A stretch of 64,000 bases of DNA from CBDBJL01 sp965206365 (GTDB lineage: Bacteria; Pseudomonadota; Alphaproteobacteria; JABAAW01; JAHZMA01). The stretch is from the NCBI GenBank assembly GCA_965206365.1, contig CBDBJL010000008.1:1-64000 (forward strand), read 5' to 3'. Of the stretch, positions 1 through 9,980 are shown piece by piece. Numbering within the stretch: position 1 is the stretch's first letter; each line of letters opens with the position of its first letter. The position numbers were made by a program, and so were the translations under genes. The notes beneath the pieces were generated by a model. It ran no database searches, had not been told where the DNA came from, and saw only the letters and a list, made by a program, of their open reading frames with translations.

Positions 1-336
1 CCAGACTCACAGATAAGGTTCCTTGCTGATGAGAAACTACATCAGCTTTTTCAACCCAAGCATTGCTTACCGTATAACTTTGCCCCGTATCGGCAGTAAT
101 AATAATGGTTGCATCTTCCATTTCTTGAAATTTGATCAATTCCGTACCTTCACGAATAATCACCTCCATTGACATCGCAAAAGGTTTCGCAATTCTTTGG
201 AAATAAACGCCACTATCTGATTGCTCGGATTTGCGTTCGTAGCCACCAAGTTCTAAGGAACCAATCGAATGAATTACCATCGCTTGTCCATTAATTTGCA
301 CATCCAGAATGTAAGTTTTCGATGTGGATTCGCCAT
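1..336 (-). pseudogene. Mu gpM-like tail tube protein, frameshifted, cut by window edge
   Basis: This encodes the tube of a contractile phage tail, of the Mu tail tube family (Pfam Tail_tube). The start is the ATG at 336, preceded by AAAGGAGAG. After only four codons the ATG frame is lost. The neighbouring frame then reads a coherent tail-tube sequence (SKTYILDVQINGQA, then SIGSLELGGYERKSE) to the window edge. Restoring one A near position 325 would rejoin the start to the body. About 112 residues are visible, close to the roughly 118 of the Mu protein, so very little is missing on the left. It lies directly downstream of the sheath gene, as in Mu. Confidence 0.75.
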
Positions 337-411
337 ATATTCTCTCCTTTCAGAAAATATTCATTTCCCTTACAAGCCTTTACCAAGCTTGAAATATTTT
401 ACTAAAATTAA

Positions 412-1875
412 TTAACGCAAAAATTGAATCGAAATAAAAATTTGCCTTAATTGACCAATCAATTCTGGCTCTAAACCAATAATTATGCGCCCAGGGTCGG
501 CTTGATCCCGAGAAACATGGATGGTATTTTTGAAAAGTTCGATGGAATTAATCAATCCCACGACTCACCCATTCTTGAGCCAAAGCGAGGATTTCAGCTT
601 TGATATCTTTTGGGCGCACAACACCAACACGAAGCATATCCGTATCATTGCCAATTTTTGCCCGTGGGATACCGAATGGATAACCGATTATTCATCTCGT
701 AGCGAAGCAAATTAATAATGTAAAATACTTCTAGATCGGCAAAACTACGATCACTCACACCACTACTATTTGTTTTATAGCTTGTCAGTGCACGTTCAAG
801 TGAAAAACTACCATCATTTTGTTGAACTGCCGTTGAAATTCCCTTTCCCAATCAAAATATTGCGCTCTGTGTCCGAAAATCTTTTCTCGGCACTGGTAGG
901 GATAATTCCATCCAATGCAATATATTGCAATGCCCGTGCTGGATCTTGTGCAGTTTCAAAAGCAACTTTTGCCGCATAAATCGCAGCGATAATATATTCT
1001 GGCGTTGCGGAAATCACGCAATCCCAAAATACTCTCAAAGCGACTATTGCGACTTGTGGCAAATGTAATCAAAGCACTATAAAGATCTTTACGTGCTAAA
1101 AATTGAATGCCAGGTTTTTGTCGTGTGCCTCCATCACGTTGTTTTTAAAGATTGTTGCCAATATATTTAACAAAGCAAGATCACGACTAAATGGATTCAC
1201 AATTTCGCTCCACCAAACATCGCCTAAAGCCGCACCCACTATCGTACTATCAACCATGCCACTGCCCGCTTGATGTTTTGTAATTGCTGCGACAAAACCG
1301 ATTGGGTTGCTTTCATTATCAGCAATATTAAATTGCGGGATCTCAGTGTCGAAACTAGAGCCCTTATGCAGATAAGAAAAACGTACAATATTGCCATCTA
1401 CCGTAACATTTTCAATAGAAAGATTTTTATCTGCTTGCAAAGCCGTTTGCATTTGCACGGCAATTTCTGTTGCTGTGCCTTTTACTGTGATCGCTATTTT
1501 TTTCCCATAAACATACAAAGTTGTTACTGTGGCTTGCGTAACGGATGTTCCTTCTAAGTTAATTTGCCAAATAATTTGTGTTCCTGTTGCTGGTTCTGCC
1601 AAAGGCAAAGCATAAATTTCTTGATAGGGATTAACCATAAATACGGCATCTAGCATCGTGCTTAGCATCGAATTATTGCCAAATAGCTGAGCTTGCGCAC
1701 CATTATTCACAATGATTGGGGTACCAATTTTTGCCGTTCCTATTGTCGTTTTATGCCCTAACAGCAAAATTTTATGCGGAAATCCATTCAAGCCCCGTTG
1801 TGCCTTACTAGAATTAAATTCTGCAAAACTGCCTGGTAACTTAAAATCCACCGGTATCGTATAAAAATTTGTCAT
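412..1875 (-). pseudogene. Mu gpL-like contractile tail sheath protein, several frameshifts
   Basis: The collinear pieces in three frames add up to about 488 residues, the size expected for Mu gpL (about 495). The first 259 residues are open (start MTNFYTIPVDFKLPGSF, with the typical early SKAQRGLNG). The frame then breaks near 1130. Later pieces (GIQFLARKDLYSALITF, then TPEYIIAAIYAAKVAFE, then ERALTSYKTNSSGVSD, then DIKAEILALAQEWVVG) continue in order to a stop at 412-414. At least four indels are needed to explain this. The start overlaps the stop of the gp38-like gene by ATGA. The sheath would contract around the tube to inject DNA; as read no full-length protein can be made. Confidence 0.85.
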
Positions 1876-2030
1876 CCACGTTTTCCTTTCTCTTTTACGA
1901 TCGTGAGATCGCCATCAACAATGCGGCGCGCCCAAAATTCATTCATAATTATATTTGTCTCCTCAATGAGGTTATCTCCATTTTCATCGGTAACCTCACG
2001 CCCTTTTACGGGTTTAACAATAATTTTCAA
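1872..2030 (-). CDS. DUF2635 family (Mu gp38-like) small phage protein
   Basis: A 52-residue reading frame starts at TTG (2030), preceded by AAAGGAAATAAAG, and ends with ATGA overlap onto the sheath start. The N-terminus KIIVKPVKGREVTDENG and the C-terminal FWARRIVDGDLTIVKEK match the pattern of the DUF2635 family. In that family a short protein carries an N-terminal V-K-P motif and a tryptophan-arginine-arginine-DGD tail. In Mu-like phages this gene sits between gp37 and the sheath, exactly as here. Its function is not known. It is intact, unlike both neighbours. Confidence 0.7.
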   Translation of the reverse strand: MKIIVKPVKGREVTDENGDNLIEETNIIMNEFWARRIVDGDLTIVKEKGKRG

Positions 2031-2052
2031 TTTCTTTATTTCCTTTCATTTT

Positions 2053-2588
2053 TCATAAATTTAAAATGTCTGAAACATTTTGTGCATGCTGTAACCACCG
2101 TAAATTAAAGCCTTGTAAGGGCTCGCTTGGTTGTAAATTTGGCTCTAGGGTAAAAGTACTTTTAAATGTTAATTTCCCGGTTGCCAGATGCAAACCATTA
2201 TCAATTTCTGCGGGCAAAATTTGAAACTCTACTAATCGCAACGGTTCAATTTCTAGCCCCAAAGTTTGGTTGGTTAACAACCCCGCAGCATCCAACATCA
2301 TCTGGTAAATTCCAGGATTTGCCTGTTGTCTTACAGCTGTTTGATTTAACAATGATTTTGCCTGTAGCCATATTTTCAAAAATGGGGGGTAAGATGAATC
2401 CCCCCCCCATCATGATAGGGTGCATCTTTATGGCTGGCATTATGCAACCATAAAGCAGGAAATTTACGAACTTTGCTTCGAGCGAGTTCACTATCAGCTT
2501 TTGCATTTAAAATAGTTAAAACACCATAATCATAACCAAAAACCTGACTTTGTGCCTGTTGAAGCTTCGCCCGCCATAGCCTCTTCAA
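2053..2588 (-). pseudogene. Mu gp37-like (DUF1834-like) tail-associated protein, frameshifted
   Basis: Two open pieces in different frames follow each other. The first starts MKRLWRAKLQQAQSQVFGYD and contains RKFPALWLHNA. The second contains GIYQMMLDAAGLLTNQTLGL and ends DILNL. They are separated by a run of C residues near 2400 on the plus strand, where the frame is lost. The combined length of about 178 residues and the position between gp36 (DUF1320) and gp38 (DUF2635) fit Mu gp37. The family assignment rests more on gene order than on sequence. The start overlaps the end of the DUF1320 gene. Confidence 0.55.
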
Positions 2589-3003
2589 TTTCCCCTAGCA
2601 TGATGCACTCTTTTGCTAGATTATCGGATTTTCTATGCGATCTTTTCAGCTGTATTTGGCTGGGTAAATCGCGCCAATCCCATTGCCCTGAGGCAATTGC
2701 CCTAAGCATTTCGCGTGCACGCATTTCAGCTTGCTCGACTGCTTTGGGGGGATGAGGTTGAAAATATAATGCCCGTACGAGGTCAGCTGCAATTTTCACC
2801 CATAAATCAGGACATTCTGGTAAGTTCTGCAAACCCCTTTGGGATAGATAAAAATCCATTTCCGCATGGGCATCGGCAATTCTTGCCTGTAACATCTCTG
2901 CATCAAGCGTACCTGTTGCCATGGGATCATTACCATGGGTAACTTCGGCAAGCCCAAAGCGGGTAATAAGCCCTGCTTGAGTAATATATTGTTTTGCTGA
3001 CAT
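2530..3003 (-). CDS. DUF1320 family phage protein (Mu gp36-like)
   Basis: The 157-residue protein begins MSAKQYITQAGLITRFGLAE, the characteristic start of the DUF1320 family (Mu gp36), followed by LDAEMLQARIADAHAEMDFYL. The middle part (CPDLWVKIAADLVRALYF) is also typical. These proteins lie just after the major capsid gene and are thought to be head-completion or connector-region proteins. The gene is intact and lies 24 bases downstream of the capsid stop. The tail (TKSGFWL) overlaps the start of the gp37-like gene. Confidence 0.8.
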   Translation of the reverse strand: MSAKQYITQAGLITRFGLAEVTHGNDPMATGTLDAEMLQARIADAHAEMDFYLSQRGLQNLPECPDLWVKIAADLVRALYFQPHPPKAVEQAEMRAREMLRAIASGQWDWRDLPSQIQLKRSHRKSDNLAKECIMLGEIEEAMAGEASTGTKSGFWL

Positions 3004-3026
3004 TTCGTTCTCCTTAGTTGCAATGA

Positions 3027-3978
3027 TTACGCGATTACATTTTTCAGCAAATAGCCTGCACGGTTAGCCGCGGCAACTTCGCGACAACTCAATGTAACTT
3101 TAACAATTTCGGCACCATTGAGCCCAGCCCTTTCATCGCGCCCCCGCTTTACCAAAATATCTTCATAGGTTGCGGTATAGCCCCACGAAACTCCATGGCG
3201 CGTTCCAACAACAGGATCGATATGTAGCATCGCAACATGTTTTCCCCAACTGGATGCGAAATTAGCAGTCTCACCACGGCGTGCCATGTTGATATAGCTG
3301 GTTCCCACAAGAATTTCATCAACTTCTAAAAGCCCAGCAAGCTCTTCGCGTCCAACAAATTTTCCATTAGAATTACTGCCATATAAAGCACTAATCACTT
3401 TGGGATGGTGCCGTAGACGACTCCAAACTTCTTGGCCAATGATGATTTTATTCGGGCGTAAAAGCGGTTTATCCAAAGCCTCTAACATTGCTTTGATCGG
3501 ATTGCTACTATCCGTGCTCCAAAGATTAGTTCCCGCAAGAGTGGTCTGCAAATTACTCGCATAATTATTCGTATCACTCACTAAATCAGCAAACACGTTT
3601 TTCGCGATCCAACTGCAATAAACCGGTAAGATACATTACCGAAGCCATTAAAGGATCGAATCCACGTGCACTATTTCTTGCTTGCAAAATATCATCTAAG
3701 GGAATAGAATCCTCTAATCCATAATCTAAACAAGCATCTACTTTAATGCTGGATTCAAGTGCAATTCTATTTGCGTATGAGGTTCGCCCGAGTTTCGTAT
3801 CAGGAACGGTCATAAAAGTTTCATCATCATAAACAATGTAATCAAACTTTTTGGTTCCAACACCAATATGTGGCAACACCTTATCAGCAATCAAACTCGA
3901 TGCTGGATTTTGATAAGCGACTGCCACGCCTGTCAGTTCTGAATCAATATAAAAAGGGGTTGTGTTTGGGGTTGTCAT
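3027..3978 (-). pseudogene. Major capsid protein of the Mu-like prophage, one frameshift
   Basis: The first 130 residues start MTTPNTTPFYIDSELTGVAV, with AAGGAGATGCAACT as ribosome site, and contain the usual N-terminal VAYQNPASSLIADKVLP. The frame breaks near 3592 in a run of A (minus strand GCGAAAAACG). The next frame continues with FADLVSDTNNYASN through PNKIIIGQEVWSRLRHHPKV to the stop at 3027. Removing one A restores a protein of about 315 residues. This is the shell protein of the head. It lies downstream of the cement protein gene, the normal order. Confidence 0.8.
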
Positions 3979-3996
3979 AGTTGCATCTCCTTTATG

Positions 3997-4356
3997 TTAG
4001 GCTTTGCCATGTTGTACAAGCACGCGAATAATTGTATCCGCAGTGATTGCGGAATCTAAAGCGATCCCGATTACGGCTTTGCCAGTTGTGGCGGTGATAA
4101 CGCGCGATTGCTCATCCCAATGCAACAGATCGCCATGTAATACGTTTGCACCGACTTTAACTTCAGCAATACCCATCAATAAGGCATCGGCAAAAGCGTC
4201 TTTTTTTAAGTTGCCCCCAGCCAATGCAATTCCAATAGCCTTATCCGCTGATAGTTTCGCAGGTTTTAATTTGCCTTCGGAATCAAGTGCAACAATGGTT
4301 TGTTTCCTTAAATTTTCCTTGGCTTTGAATGCTTTCACAAGCAATTGTTCTGTCAT
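3997..4356 (-). CDS. Capsid cement / head decoration protein (DUF2190-like)
   Basis: The 119-residue protein (MTEQLLVKAFKAKENL) is rich in short beta segments. It contains DSEGKLKPAKLSADKAIGIA and ends with DTIIRVLVQHGKA. This pattern resembles capsid cement proteins of the DUF2190 type, which bind the outside of the mature head. Its place between the protease/scaffold gene and the major capsid gene supports the call. It is intact, and its start overlaps the preceding stop. Confidence 0.6.
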   Translation of the reverse strand: MTEQLLVKAFKAKENLRKQTIVALDSEGKLKPAKLSADKAIGIALAGGNLKKDAFADALLMGIAEVKVGANVLHGDLLHWDEQSRVITATTGKAVIGIALDSAITADTIIRVLVQHGKA

Positions 4357-5368
4357 TAAATTCTCCTAGTTTGTTTTGCGTGATAAATTGCCTCCACCAT
4401 TGTGGCGACATTGCCTTTGGCACGTTCTTGTGCCAAAAATTTACGGGCTTCAGCACCAAGCTGATAGCCTAAAATACGTGCTTGTTGCTGGCTAGAATGG
4501 TGAGTGAAATTCATGGCGGGCATGATCGTTTCACTAAATTCTAACGCACTATTTTTTACTTCCTGTTGCAGAGCTAAAATCTGTTGAATAAAATTCTTCA
4601 GATGATTTTGCTGATCTTCATCTTGTTGTAAATTTTGTAAGAATTCACGACTTTGCTGCAATAATCGCTCTTTTTGCGCGGGTAGAATACTTCCTGCATC
4701 CAAAAAATCATCCAAGAAATCATCAGAAAGAATAGCTTTATCGCCATGTTCTTCCTGAGTATTTCTAAGTAATTTTCCATCTCTCAAATCCTTGAAACAA
4801 ACTTCGAACCGGAGTTTTTCCGAAATCTTTTCGTAAATCTCTATTCGTATTGGAATCTTGCTTAGAATTATTGGAAATATTTTCTAGACTTGAGTTCATT
4901 TCATCGCCTTTCAGTGTCATCGCAAACTCCACATTATCGTGATTGTCTAATTTTTGACTAAATTGCACCTGCGATAACCCTTTCACTGCAGGCGCTACCG
5001 CGCCTAGGAATCCAACATGGCGAGGATACCAAATGCCCGGTTTTGGATTTTTATCGCTATCAGGGTGATAAAAACTCATAGATATTTTACGGTAATAACC
5101 TTTTTTAATCGCAGCTTTTAACTCACTGTTAAATTGCGCCGCATGAGCAAATAATTTGCTGCCTTGCAATGAAAATTTTTTTAATCCAACCAAAAGCAGG
5201 TTCATTATCATGCGGATGCCCAATCACGATCGGGGCTTCGCTCATCTTAGGATGATATTGCCGAACCATCTGTTTCAGCGCATCATCGCTAATTTCAATT
5301 TCTTTTCCAGTTTTATCCTTATGAATACCGCTTCGAAAAACTTCAAATATCGGAAGTGGTTTTTTCAT
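4356..5368 (-). pseudogene. Mu gp32 (I)-like prohead protease/scaffold, two frameshifts
   Basis: Three overlapping pieces make one gene. The first (IFEVFRSGIHKDKTGKEI, then EAPIVIGHPHDNEPAFGWIK) and second (GYYRKISMSFYHP, then YPRHVGFLGAVAPAVKGL) match the phage I-like protease family, with conserved histidine in GHPHD and serine in KISMSF. The third piece, in another frame from about 4787, is helical and charged (FLQNLQQDEDQQNHLKNF), as expected for the scaffold part. Frames break near 5165 and 4790. The protease would cleave scaffold during head maturation. Confidence 0.75.
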
Positions 5369-5412
5369 TATCTTACCTTTCTATTTTTGTTAATATTATA
5401 CATGGTTTTTGT

Positions 5413-6492
5413 TCATGTATTTTCAGTTGTAATTCCAGCATTATGGCCACGAGATAATATCGGGAGAGGAATGTCTGTACCAAAATTCCACTCACATAAC
5501 CATTTAACCACCTGTTTGCTAAAACTTTCTGAAATTAAGTCACAATCGGCCTGTACCAATCGACTCCGCACCCGATCATGAACATTGGCTTGTGCATAGG
5601 ATCCTCCTTCATCTGTTGTTAGGGTTTGCCCTAAAATTAATTTTGCAATGGAACGATCGGCATGATCTACCAGCGGGTGATATTCACCATTGCCTGTGCG
5701 TTTCGCTTCTAGAAGCTCTAATATCATAGAATCTGGAATCACTGCAGCGGTATCGCGCCGAATATTCGCTGCTGCTTCTAACAAGGCTTGCTTTTCACTT
5801 TCGCGAACTCTGGCAGCTGGGTATTTCCCAATGACTGTTGGGCTCGCATATTTTTCTAAAAATAATTGCCATTGCTCTAAACAATCATGTTTCATTTTCA
5901 CGGGTGCATATAACCATTCACATAGGCCCTCTCCTCTAACCTCATCACTAGAGATACCACCTGAGGTTACGCACCAAAATTTTCTTTCGGGCAAAGCTTG
6001 CTTGGTCATCGGCTCGGATGGTGAATTAATATAAAGTTTGCCCTGAATATCAAAATTAAAATGCTGTGGGTGCCTAGGTTTAATGGCTTCGATCATAATT
6101 TTGCCTTGTTTATTCTCCCAAATGATTTCGGCAATACTGTAGCCATAATAACGAGACCACAACATTTGTTCGGTGATCCTATCAATATCTAATCGGCAAA
6201 TATTTTGCCAAACAAAATCTGCGATTTCTTTCGCTTTAAGTGTTTCATTGCGCGCAGTGACAAAATAATCCAACGCCACGGCATTATAAATACGTTGTTG
6301 CATGCATGCCATCACCTGCGGATCTTTTCGAGTTTGCTTGGCTTTATGCCAAAACAAATAATCATTTTGCGTAGATTGTAGGTGAGTATCGGCAAAGGGC
6401 GCGAATGGATTAAGTTTGTGCCATGTGGCAGCACTCATAATTTCACGCGCCTGCTTTTGTGTGGGTTTCGGCGGAATTGTTGTTGTTGGCAT
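5413..6492 (-). CDS. Phage portal protein (DUF935, Mu gp29-like)
   Basis: The 359-residue protein has the DUF935 landmarks in order: MLWSRYYGYSIAEIIWENKQG near residue 105, FLEKYASPTVIGKYPAAR near 205, and SIAKLILGQTLTTDEGGSYA near 280. It would form the dodecameric ring through which DNA enters the head. Most family members are around 450-530 residues. This one ends soon after WLCEWNFGTDIP, so the C-terminal domain is short or was lost by a frameshift close to the stop. It starts one base after the terminase stop. Confidence 0.8.
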   Translation of the reverse strand: MPTTTIPPKPTQKQAREIMSAATWHKLNPFAPFADTHLQSTQNDYLFWHKAKQTRKDPQVMACMQQRIYNAVALDYFVTARNETLKAKEIADFVWQNICRLDIDRITEQMLWSRYYGYSIAEIIWENKQGKIMIEAIKPRHPQHFNFDIQGKLYINSPSEPMTKQALPERKFWCVTSGGISSDEVRGEGLCEWLYAPVKMKHDCLEQWQLFLEKYASPTVIGKYPAARVRESEKQALLEAAANIRRDTAAVIPDSMILELLEAKRTGNGEYHPLVDHADRSIAKLILGQTLTTDEGGSYAQANVHDRVRSRLVQADCDLISESFSKQVVKWLCEWNFGTDIPLPILSRGHNAGITTENT

Positions 6493-7870
6493 TTATGTTC
6501 TCCTTATAAAAAATTCGCTACGCTGAATCCCCTGATAATCAACATGAAAATCATTGGTATTGGCAGCTTCATTTGCCATTGCCATTGCCCAAAATCGATC
6601 TGCATGTCCTTGCTTATGATCTTTGGCATGGCTATTTTTGGCTTTTAATATCGGTAACCCTGATGGGCTATAGGATAATTGCGGAGTATGTAAATCACGA
6701 CGCAATTCATCATTGATCGGAATTCGAATAGTTCGGTTTTGAAACCGATATTTCAACAGATTTGCCAAATGCATTTTACGCGTATGAGTAAAATGAATAC
6801 CTTCCACTATTGAACCGTATCTATGCTGAGCCTTTTCAAAGGGCATTGCACCCATTCCGGTTGCATCCATAATCATGCGCACCGGGTTATAGCGCATGAT
6901 ATTTTCATCAAGCAAGGCTTCTTGCTCGGCAAAACTAATATTATGTGCGGTTTCAATATGCCGACACCAAAGCGTATCGGCAATATTTTTCTAACACCAC
7001 AATCGCATATAAATCATGTTTTAAAGAAATATCTACACCCATAAAAAATTCACCTTTATTGCTTTCATTAAGAAGGTTCTTGGTTGAAAATTTTTCTGCG
7101 CAATGATCATCTTCACATGAAATAATGAGCCCATAATTGAGCCAAGCCTGTTTATCATCAAGCCAGTTAAGTTCAAATTCTTGTTGCCATAAATAATCAT
7201 CGCCGGCGCCTCGTCGTAGCATATCAATATTGCGTGGCAAACCTTGTGCAATCGCTTGATGAATATTAACGATATGGCGCGACCAAATATCAGCTTGCTT
7301 TAAGGTGTTGTTTTGATTTTCATTCTGGGTCATCAGTTGATAAAATTTGTTATTTTTCCCAGCTGGAGTCGATGTAATTCTAATCTTAAATTGTGGCGCA
7401 GAGATGATTGGATACAAAGCTTGCCAAACTTTCTGGCTGTTACGATGGAACGCAAATTCGTCTAAATATAAATTGGCTGAAAACCCTCGGGCAGCATCTG
7501 CATTTGCCGGTAAAGCCGTAATGCGTGAACCACCTGGCAAACATATTTCATTGGCTGAGAAAATTAATTTTTGCTTTGCTAAATCAGCCGATATGGGGAG
7601 TAATGCACAATAGGCTTTGGCAAATGGTTTTAAGTAATTTTCGATCATTTCACGAGCCTGACGCTCACCGCGCGACAAAATAATCCAGCGTGTTTTCTGT
7701 CCGGCTAATTCAGCATTTAAACAATCCTGTAAAATTTCGGCAGCATTGATAAGCGTTTTTCCAGTTTGCCGTGCAAACATACCAATTTTAAATCTATTTT
7801 TATCCAAAAGCCATTTTCGTTGATAGGGCAAAAAATTGATCAAGGGTTTCATTGTTGGCATTTTATTCAT
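6493..7870 (-). pseudogene. Large terminase subunit (Mu gp28-like), one frameshift
   Basis: The packaging ATPase and nuclease is split in two. The first 305 codons contain the Walker A motif MFARQTGKT near residue 35 and the Walker B YLDEFAFHR near 135. The nuclease part starts at GVDISLKHD. The frame breaks near 6988 where minus-strand GAAAAATATTGCC lacks one A. With it restored the text reads VLEKIADTLWCRHIETAHN and continues to MDATGMGAMPFEKA and DRFWAMAMA, giving about 458 residues. The gene overlaps the DUF3486 gene upstream by four bases. Confidence 0.85.
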
Positions 7871-8418
7871 TGGGCTGGCTTTTCTTTCGGGTTTTCTATC
7901 GTTATATCCGTAGAAATAAGGTTAGTTTCATCTGCTTGCTTCGCCTCTTTCGCGCAATTATATTGTTCGTCGCCCAACAACCCCAAAGCCAGCATCGCTT
8001 GCTTGATGGCATGAGTTGAAGATGTTGATTTTGACAATTTTGGCGGTATCATTTTTTCATTCATTAAAATAATTTCTTTCAATGCCCGAGCTAAATGTAC
8101 AGTATCAGCAGGTTTTAATTCCTGCCCTTGAATATCGCTAAGCAATAATTTCAGGATCAAATCTTGAAGCAATTCATAATTTAAGCGTAATTTTGCTCCT
8201 CCCTTTGCGGTTTTCGAATAGCCCGTTGCCAAGCTAGAAATTTTCTTTGATTCCTCTAATTTCAGTGCCAAAAATTGCAGATCAAGAACCGGTAAATCAT
8301 GACAATCAGATAAATTAAGATTGTTAACCTTGACTTTTCTATGAGAGGTTTTCTTCAGCAAAGCCGTATCTTGAACCGCTTGTTTTTCAACTTCTGTATT
8401 TAAATCAGTGTTTTTCAT
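7867..8418 (-). CDS. DUF3486 family (Mu gp27-like), terminase partner
   Basis: The 183-residue protein contains SHRKVKVNNLNLSDCHDLPV near residue 25 and KGGAKLRLNYELLQDLILK near 72, both typical of the Mu gp27 family (DUF3486). Members sit directly upstream of the terminase large subunit and are thought to act as its small partner. The stop overlaps the terminase start. The start overlaps the stop of the previous gene. The gene is intact although both neighbours are damaged. Confidence 0.75.
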   Translation of the reverse strand: MKNTDLNTEVEKQAVQDTALLKKTSHRKVKVNNLNLSDCHDLPVLDLQFLALKLEESKKISSLATGYSKTAKGGAKLRLNYELLQDLILKLLLSDIQGQELKPADTVHLARALKEIILMNEKMIPPKLSKSTSSTHAIKQAMLALGLLGDEQYNCAKEAKQADETNLISTDITIENPKEKPAQ

Positions 8419-8699
8419 GAATGAATTCCTGAAATCTTCAGTAAATTTTCTGCAGCATCCCGCCCACGTCGCCTAATATAAACAATAATCAACCCATCGA
8501 GGGTTTTGATATGAAGCAATTTTCTTTCTTCAAGCATCTGCAAATCTTGCAAAAATTCTTCATAGGCAACAGCATGCCCTAAAGATTTTCAGTGCCGTTT
8601 CTAACCACAGCCTCCATTCACGCTTCCCTGAGGAATATTGGCTAATATTTTTAAAATTGAAAGCCGACGATCTGCGGTTAAATAATCGTTAAACTTCAT
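8415..8699 (-). pseudogene. VpaChn25_0724-like small phage protein, two compensating frameshifts
   Basis: The start MKFNDYLTADRRLSILKILA overlaps the preceding stop by ATGA. The reading frame is interrupted by two stop codons between about 8630 and 8580. The central stretch reads correctly in another frame (EWRLWLETALK). The original frame then resumes with HAVAYEEFLQDLQMLEERKL and RRRGRDAAENLL to the stop at 8415. The whole, about 94 residues, resembles the winged-helix-like VpaChn25_0724 family of Mu-like phages. Confidence 0.6.
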
Positions 8700-9014
8700 T
8701 TTTGATGCTCCAAAAGATAATTTTCAATGCGTTTCACAGCATCATTAATTGAGTGTAATTGCTCATTTTGTGCTTTTTGTGTGGCTTTGATCGCCGATAT
8801 TTTCAGCGCAAGGCGATGTAAAATCAATTCGAGATGCACATTTCTCTTCCACCAAAGCAATGAATTTTTCATTACTAATCACTCTATTTTCTAACCCGCG
8901 TAAATCATCTTTTGATGCGGTAAGTTTCTTAAGTGACCATAATCCCCATAGTGCCAAAATTGTCATTATCGATGAAATCGGTCGCCATAAAGTAACAAAA
9001 TCACGCCATTCCAT
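8696..9014 (-). pseudogene. DUF2730 family (Mu gp25-like) small membrane protein, frameshifted
   Basis: The N-terminus MEWRDFVTLWRPISSIMTIL holds one membrane segment, followed by KDDLRGLENRVISNEKFIALV. Near 8830 the frame is lost. The neighbouring frame continues HLELILHRLALKISAIKAT and KRIENYLLEHQK to a TGA at 8696, giving about 105 residues. A membrane anchor followed by a coiled coil is the DUF2730 pattern. The function is unknown. The stop overlaps the next start by ATGA. Confidence 0.65.
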
Positions 9015-9017
9015 TGA

Positions 9018-9221
9018 TTATGTTTCCCTTCCTAAATGTAAAGATGGGGTTGCTACTTTCTCAACGATCCCGCAAGATTGAATACAATGCACTCTACCCA
9101 GATCATAAAAGGCTTCACCGCCACAATGATGGCAAGTAATGGGTTGCTTTTTCATAAATGCTAATGGCTCTGCCCAACCACTCATCTCTAAATTCATTTC
9201 AGCAAAATCGGCATTATCCAT
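9018..9221 (-). CDS. Small phage zinc-finger-like protein
   Basis: The 67-residue protein has the pattern CHHCGGEAFYDLGRVHCIQSC, with four to five cysteines spaced as in a zinc ribbon. The N-terminal part (DNADFAEMNLEMSGWAEPL) is acidic. Mu-like phages often carry a short DksA/TraR-type or other C4 zinc protein at this place. I cannot assign it to a family with certainty. The gene has a good ribosome site (AAAAGGAGTCTACC) and is intact. Confidence 0.6.
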   Translation of the reverse strand: MDNADFAEMNLEMSGWAEPLAFMKKQPITCHHCGGEAFYDLGRVHCIQSCGIVEKVATPSLHLGRET

Positions 9222-9233
9222 GGTAGACTCCTT

Positions 9234-9434
9234 TTATCTTGATTTTTTGGTATTACGCTTTTTCACATAATTGCTATAAATTTCCTGATTCATCATATCT
9301 TGCTGCGCCCGTCGTAGCGATATTTCCAATAAATGTGTATTAATCTTATCATTCGGTGAAAAAGTTGATTTTTTTGCATCAGCGAAACATTTTTTAACAA
9401 TTTTCATGATCAAAGTTAAAAAGGTTGAATTCAT
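9234..9434 (-). CDS. Hypothetical small basic prophage protein
   Basis: A 66-residue frame starts MNSTFLTLIMKIVKKCF, six bases after the stop of the YmfQ-like gene, behind AGGAGATAAAATTT. It is basic and predicted helical, with EISLRRAQQDMMNQEIYSN in the middle. I do not recognise a family. Its tight spacing with both neighbours makes it a likely real gene of the prophage operon. Confidence 0.45.
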   Translation of the reverse strand: MNSTFLTLIMKIVKKCFADAKKSTFSPNDKINTHLLEISLRRAQQDMMNQEIYSNYVKKRNTKKSR

Positions 9435-9439
9435 AAATT

Positions 9440-9978
9440 TTATCTCCTAACGTATCCAAAGGTAATCTTAATATCGGCAGGCAATCTTCGCTGTAGGTAA
9501 CAAAGCAGAACTGGGTCGTTTACTGTTGTTAGCAATCTTTCCGAAGCGCGAACCTCCCCAGCTCGGGCGTATTGGAACTGCACTTCGCTATGGTAAATTT
9601 TTAATTGCGCCGCTCCGATTTCATTTGCGTAGGCATTGGAGTCGATTTTTTTTTAAAAATTGATTTAGCCAGCTTGAGGTTGTTGTTTTGCGCTCAAAAA
9701 GTCCGCATTAAAATGTTGCGCCGCCTAAGTGCGTCATTATTGCTAATTTGCAAGCAATGATCTGGTAGACCTGTATCTGCTTCCCATTCGCTCAATAATG
9801 CACAAGCACTTTGTGGGTTGAGGTTGATTTTAAATTCTTGGAATTTCCGATAAAGCGTATCCAACTCATCACCCAATGCAAGAGCAAAACTTTGAATGTA
9901 ATGATCATTAGGATTCCATACGGCTCCTTGCGGTAAAAGTTGAACGAACATGTCTCGATAACGCATAATTTGGGTCAT
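9440..9978 (-). pseudogene. YmfQ/DUF2313 (Mu gp48-like) tail protein, two frameshifts
   Basis: The first 94 codons (MRYRDMFVQLLPQGAVWN and SEWEADTGLPDHCL) match the N-terminal half of the DUF2313 family of baseplate-associated proteins. After a break near 9700 a second frame gives NADFLSAKQQPQAG. After another near 9650, in a run of nine T on the plus strand, the third gives NEIGAAQLKIYHSE and QRRLPADIKITFGYV to the stop at 9440. The total is about 180 residues, normal for the family. Its position among the early small genes, far from the tail genes, is odd, since in Mu it follows the baseplate genes. Confidence 0.75.
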
Positions 9979-9980
9979 AA

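Noticed and set aside
521..979. Plus-strand frames opposite the tail sheath gene
   Set aside because: The minus strand gives collinear sheath protein here; the plus frames have no recognisable features.
3027..3978. Programmed ribosomal frameshift in the capsid gene
   Set aside because: A run of A is present, but many unrelated genes in the same block have similar breaks, so general indel damage or consensus error is simpler.
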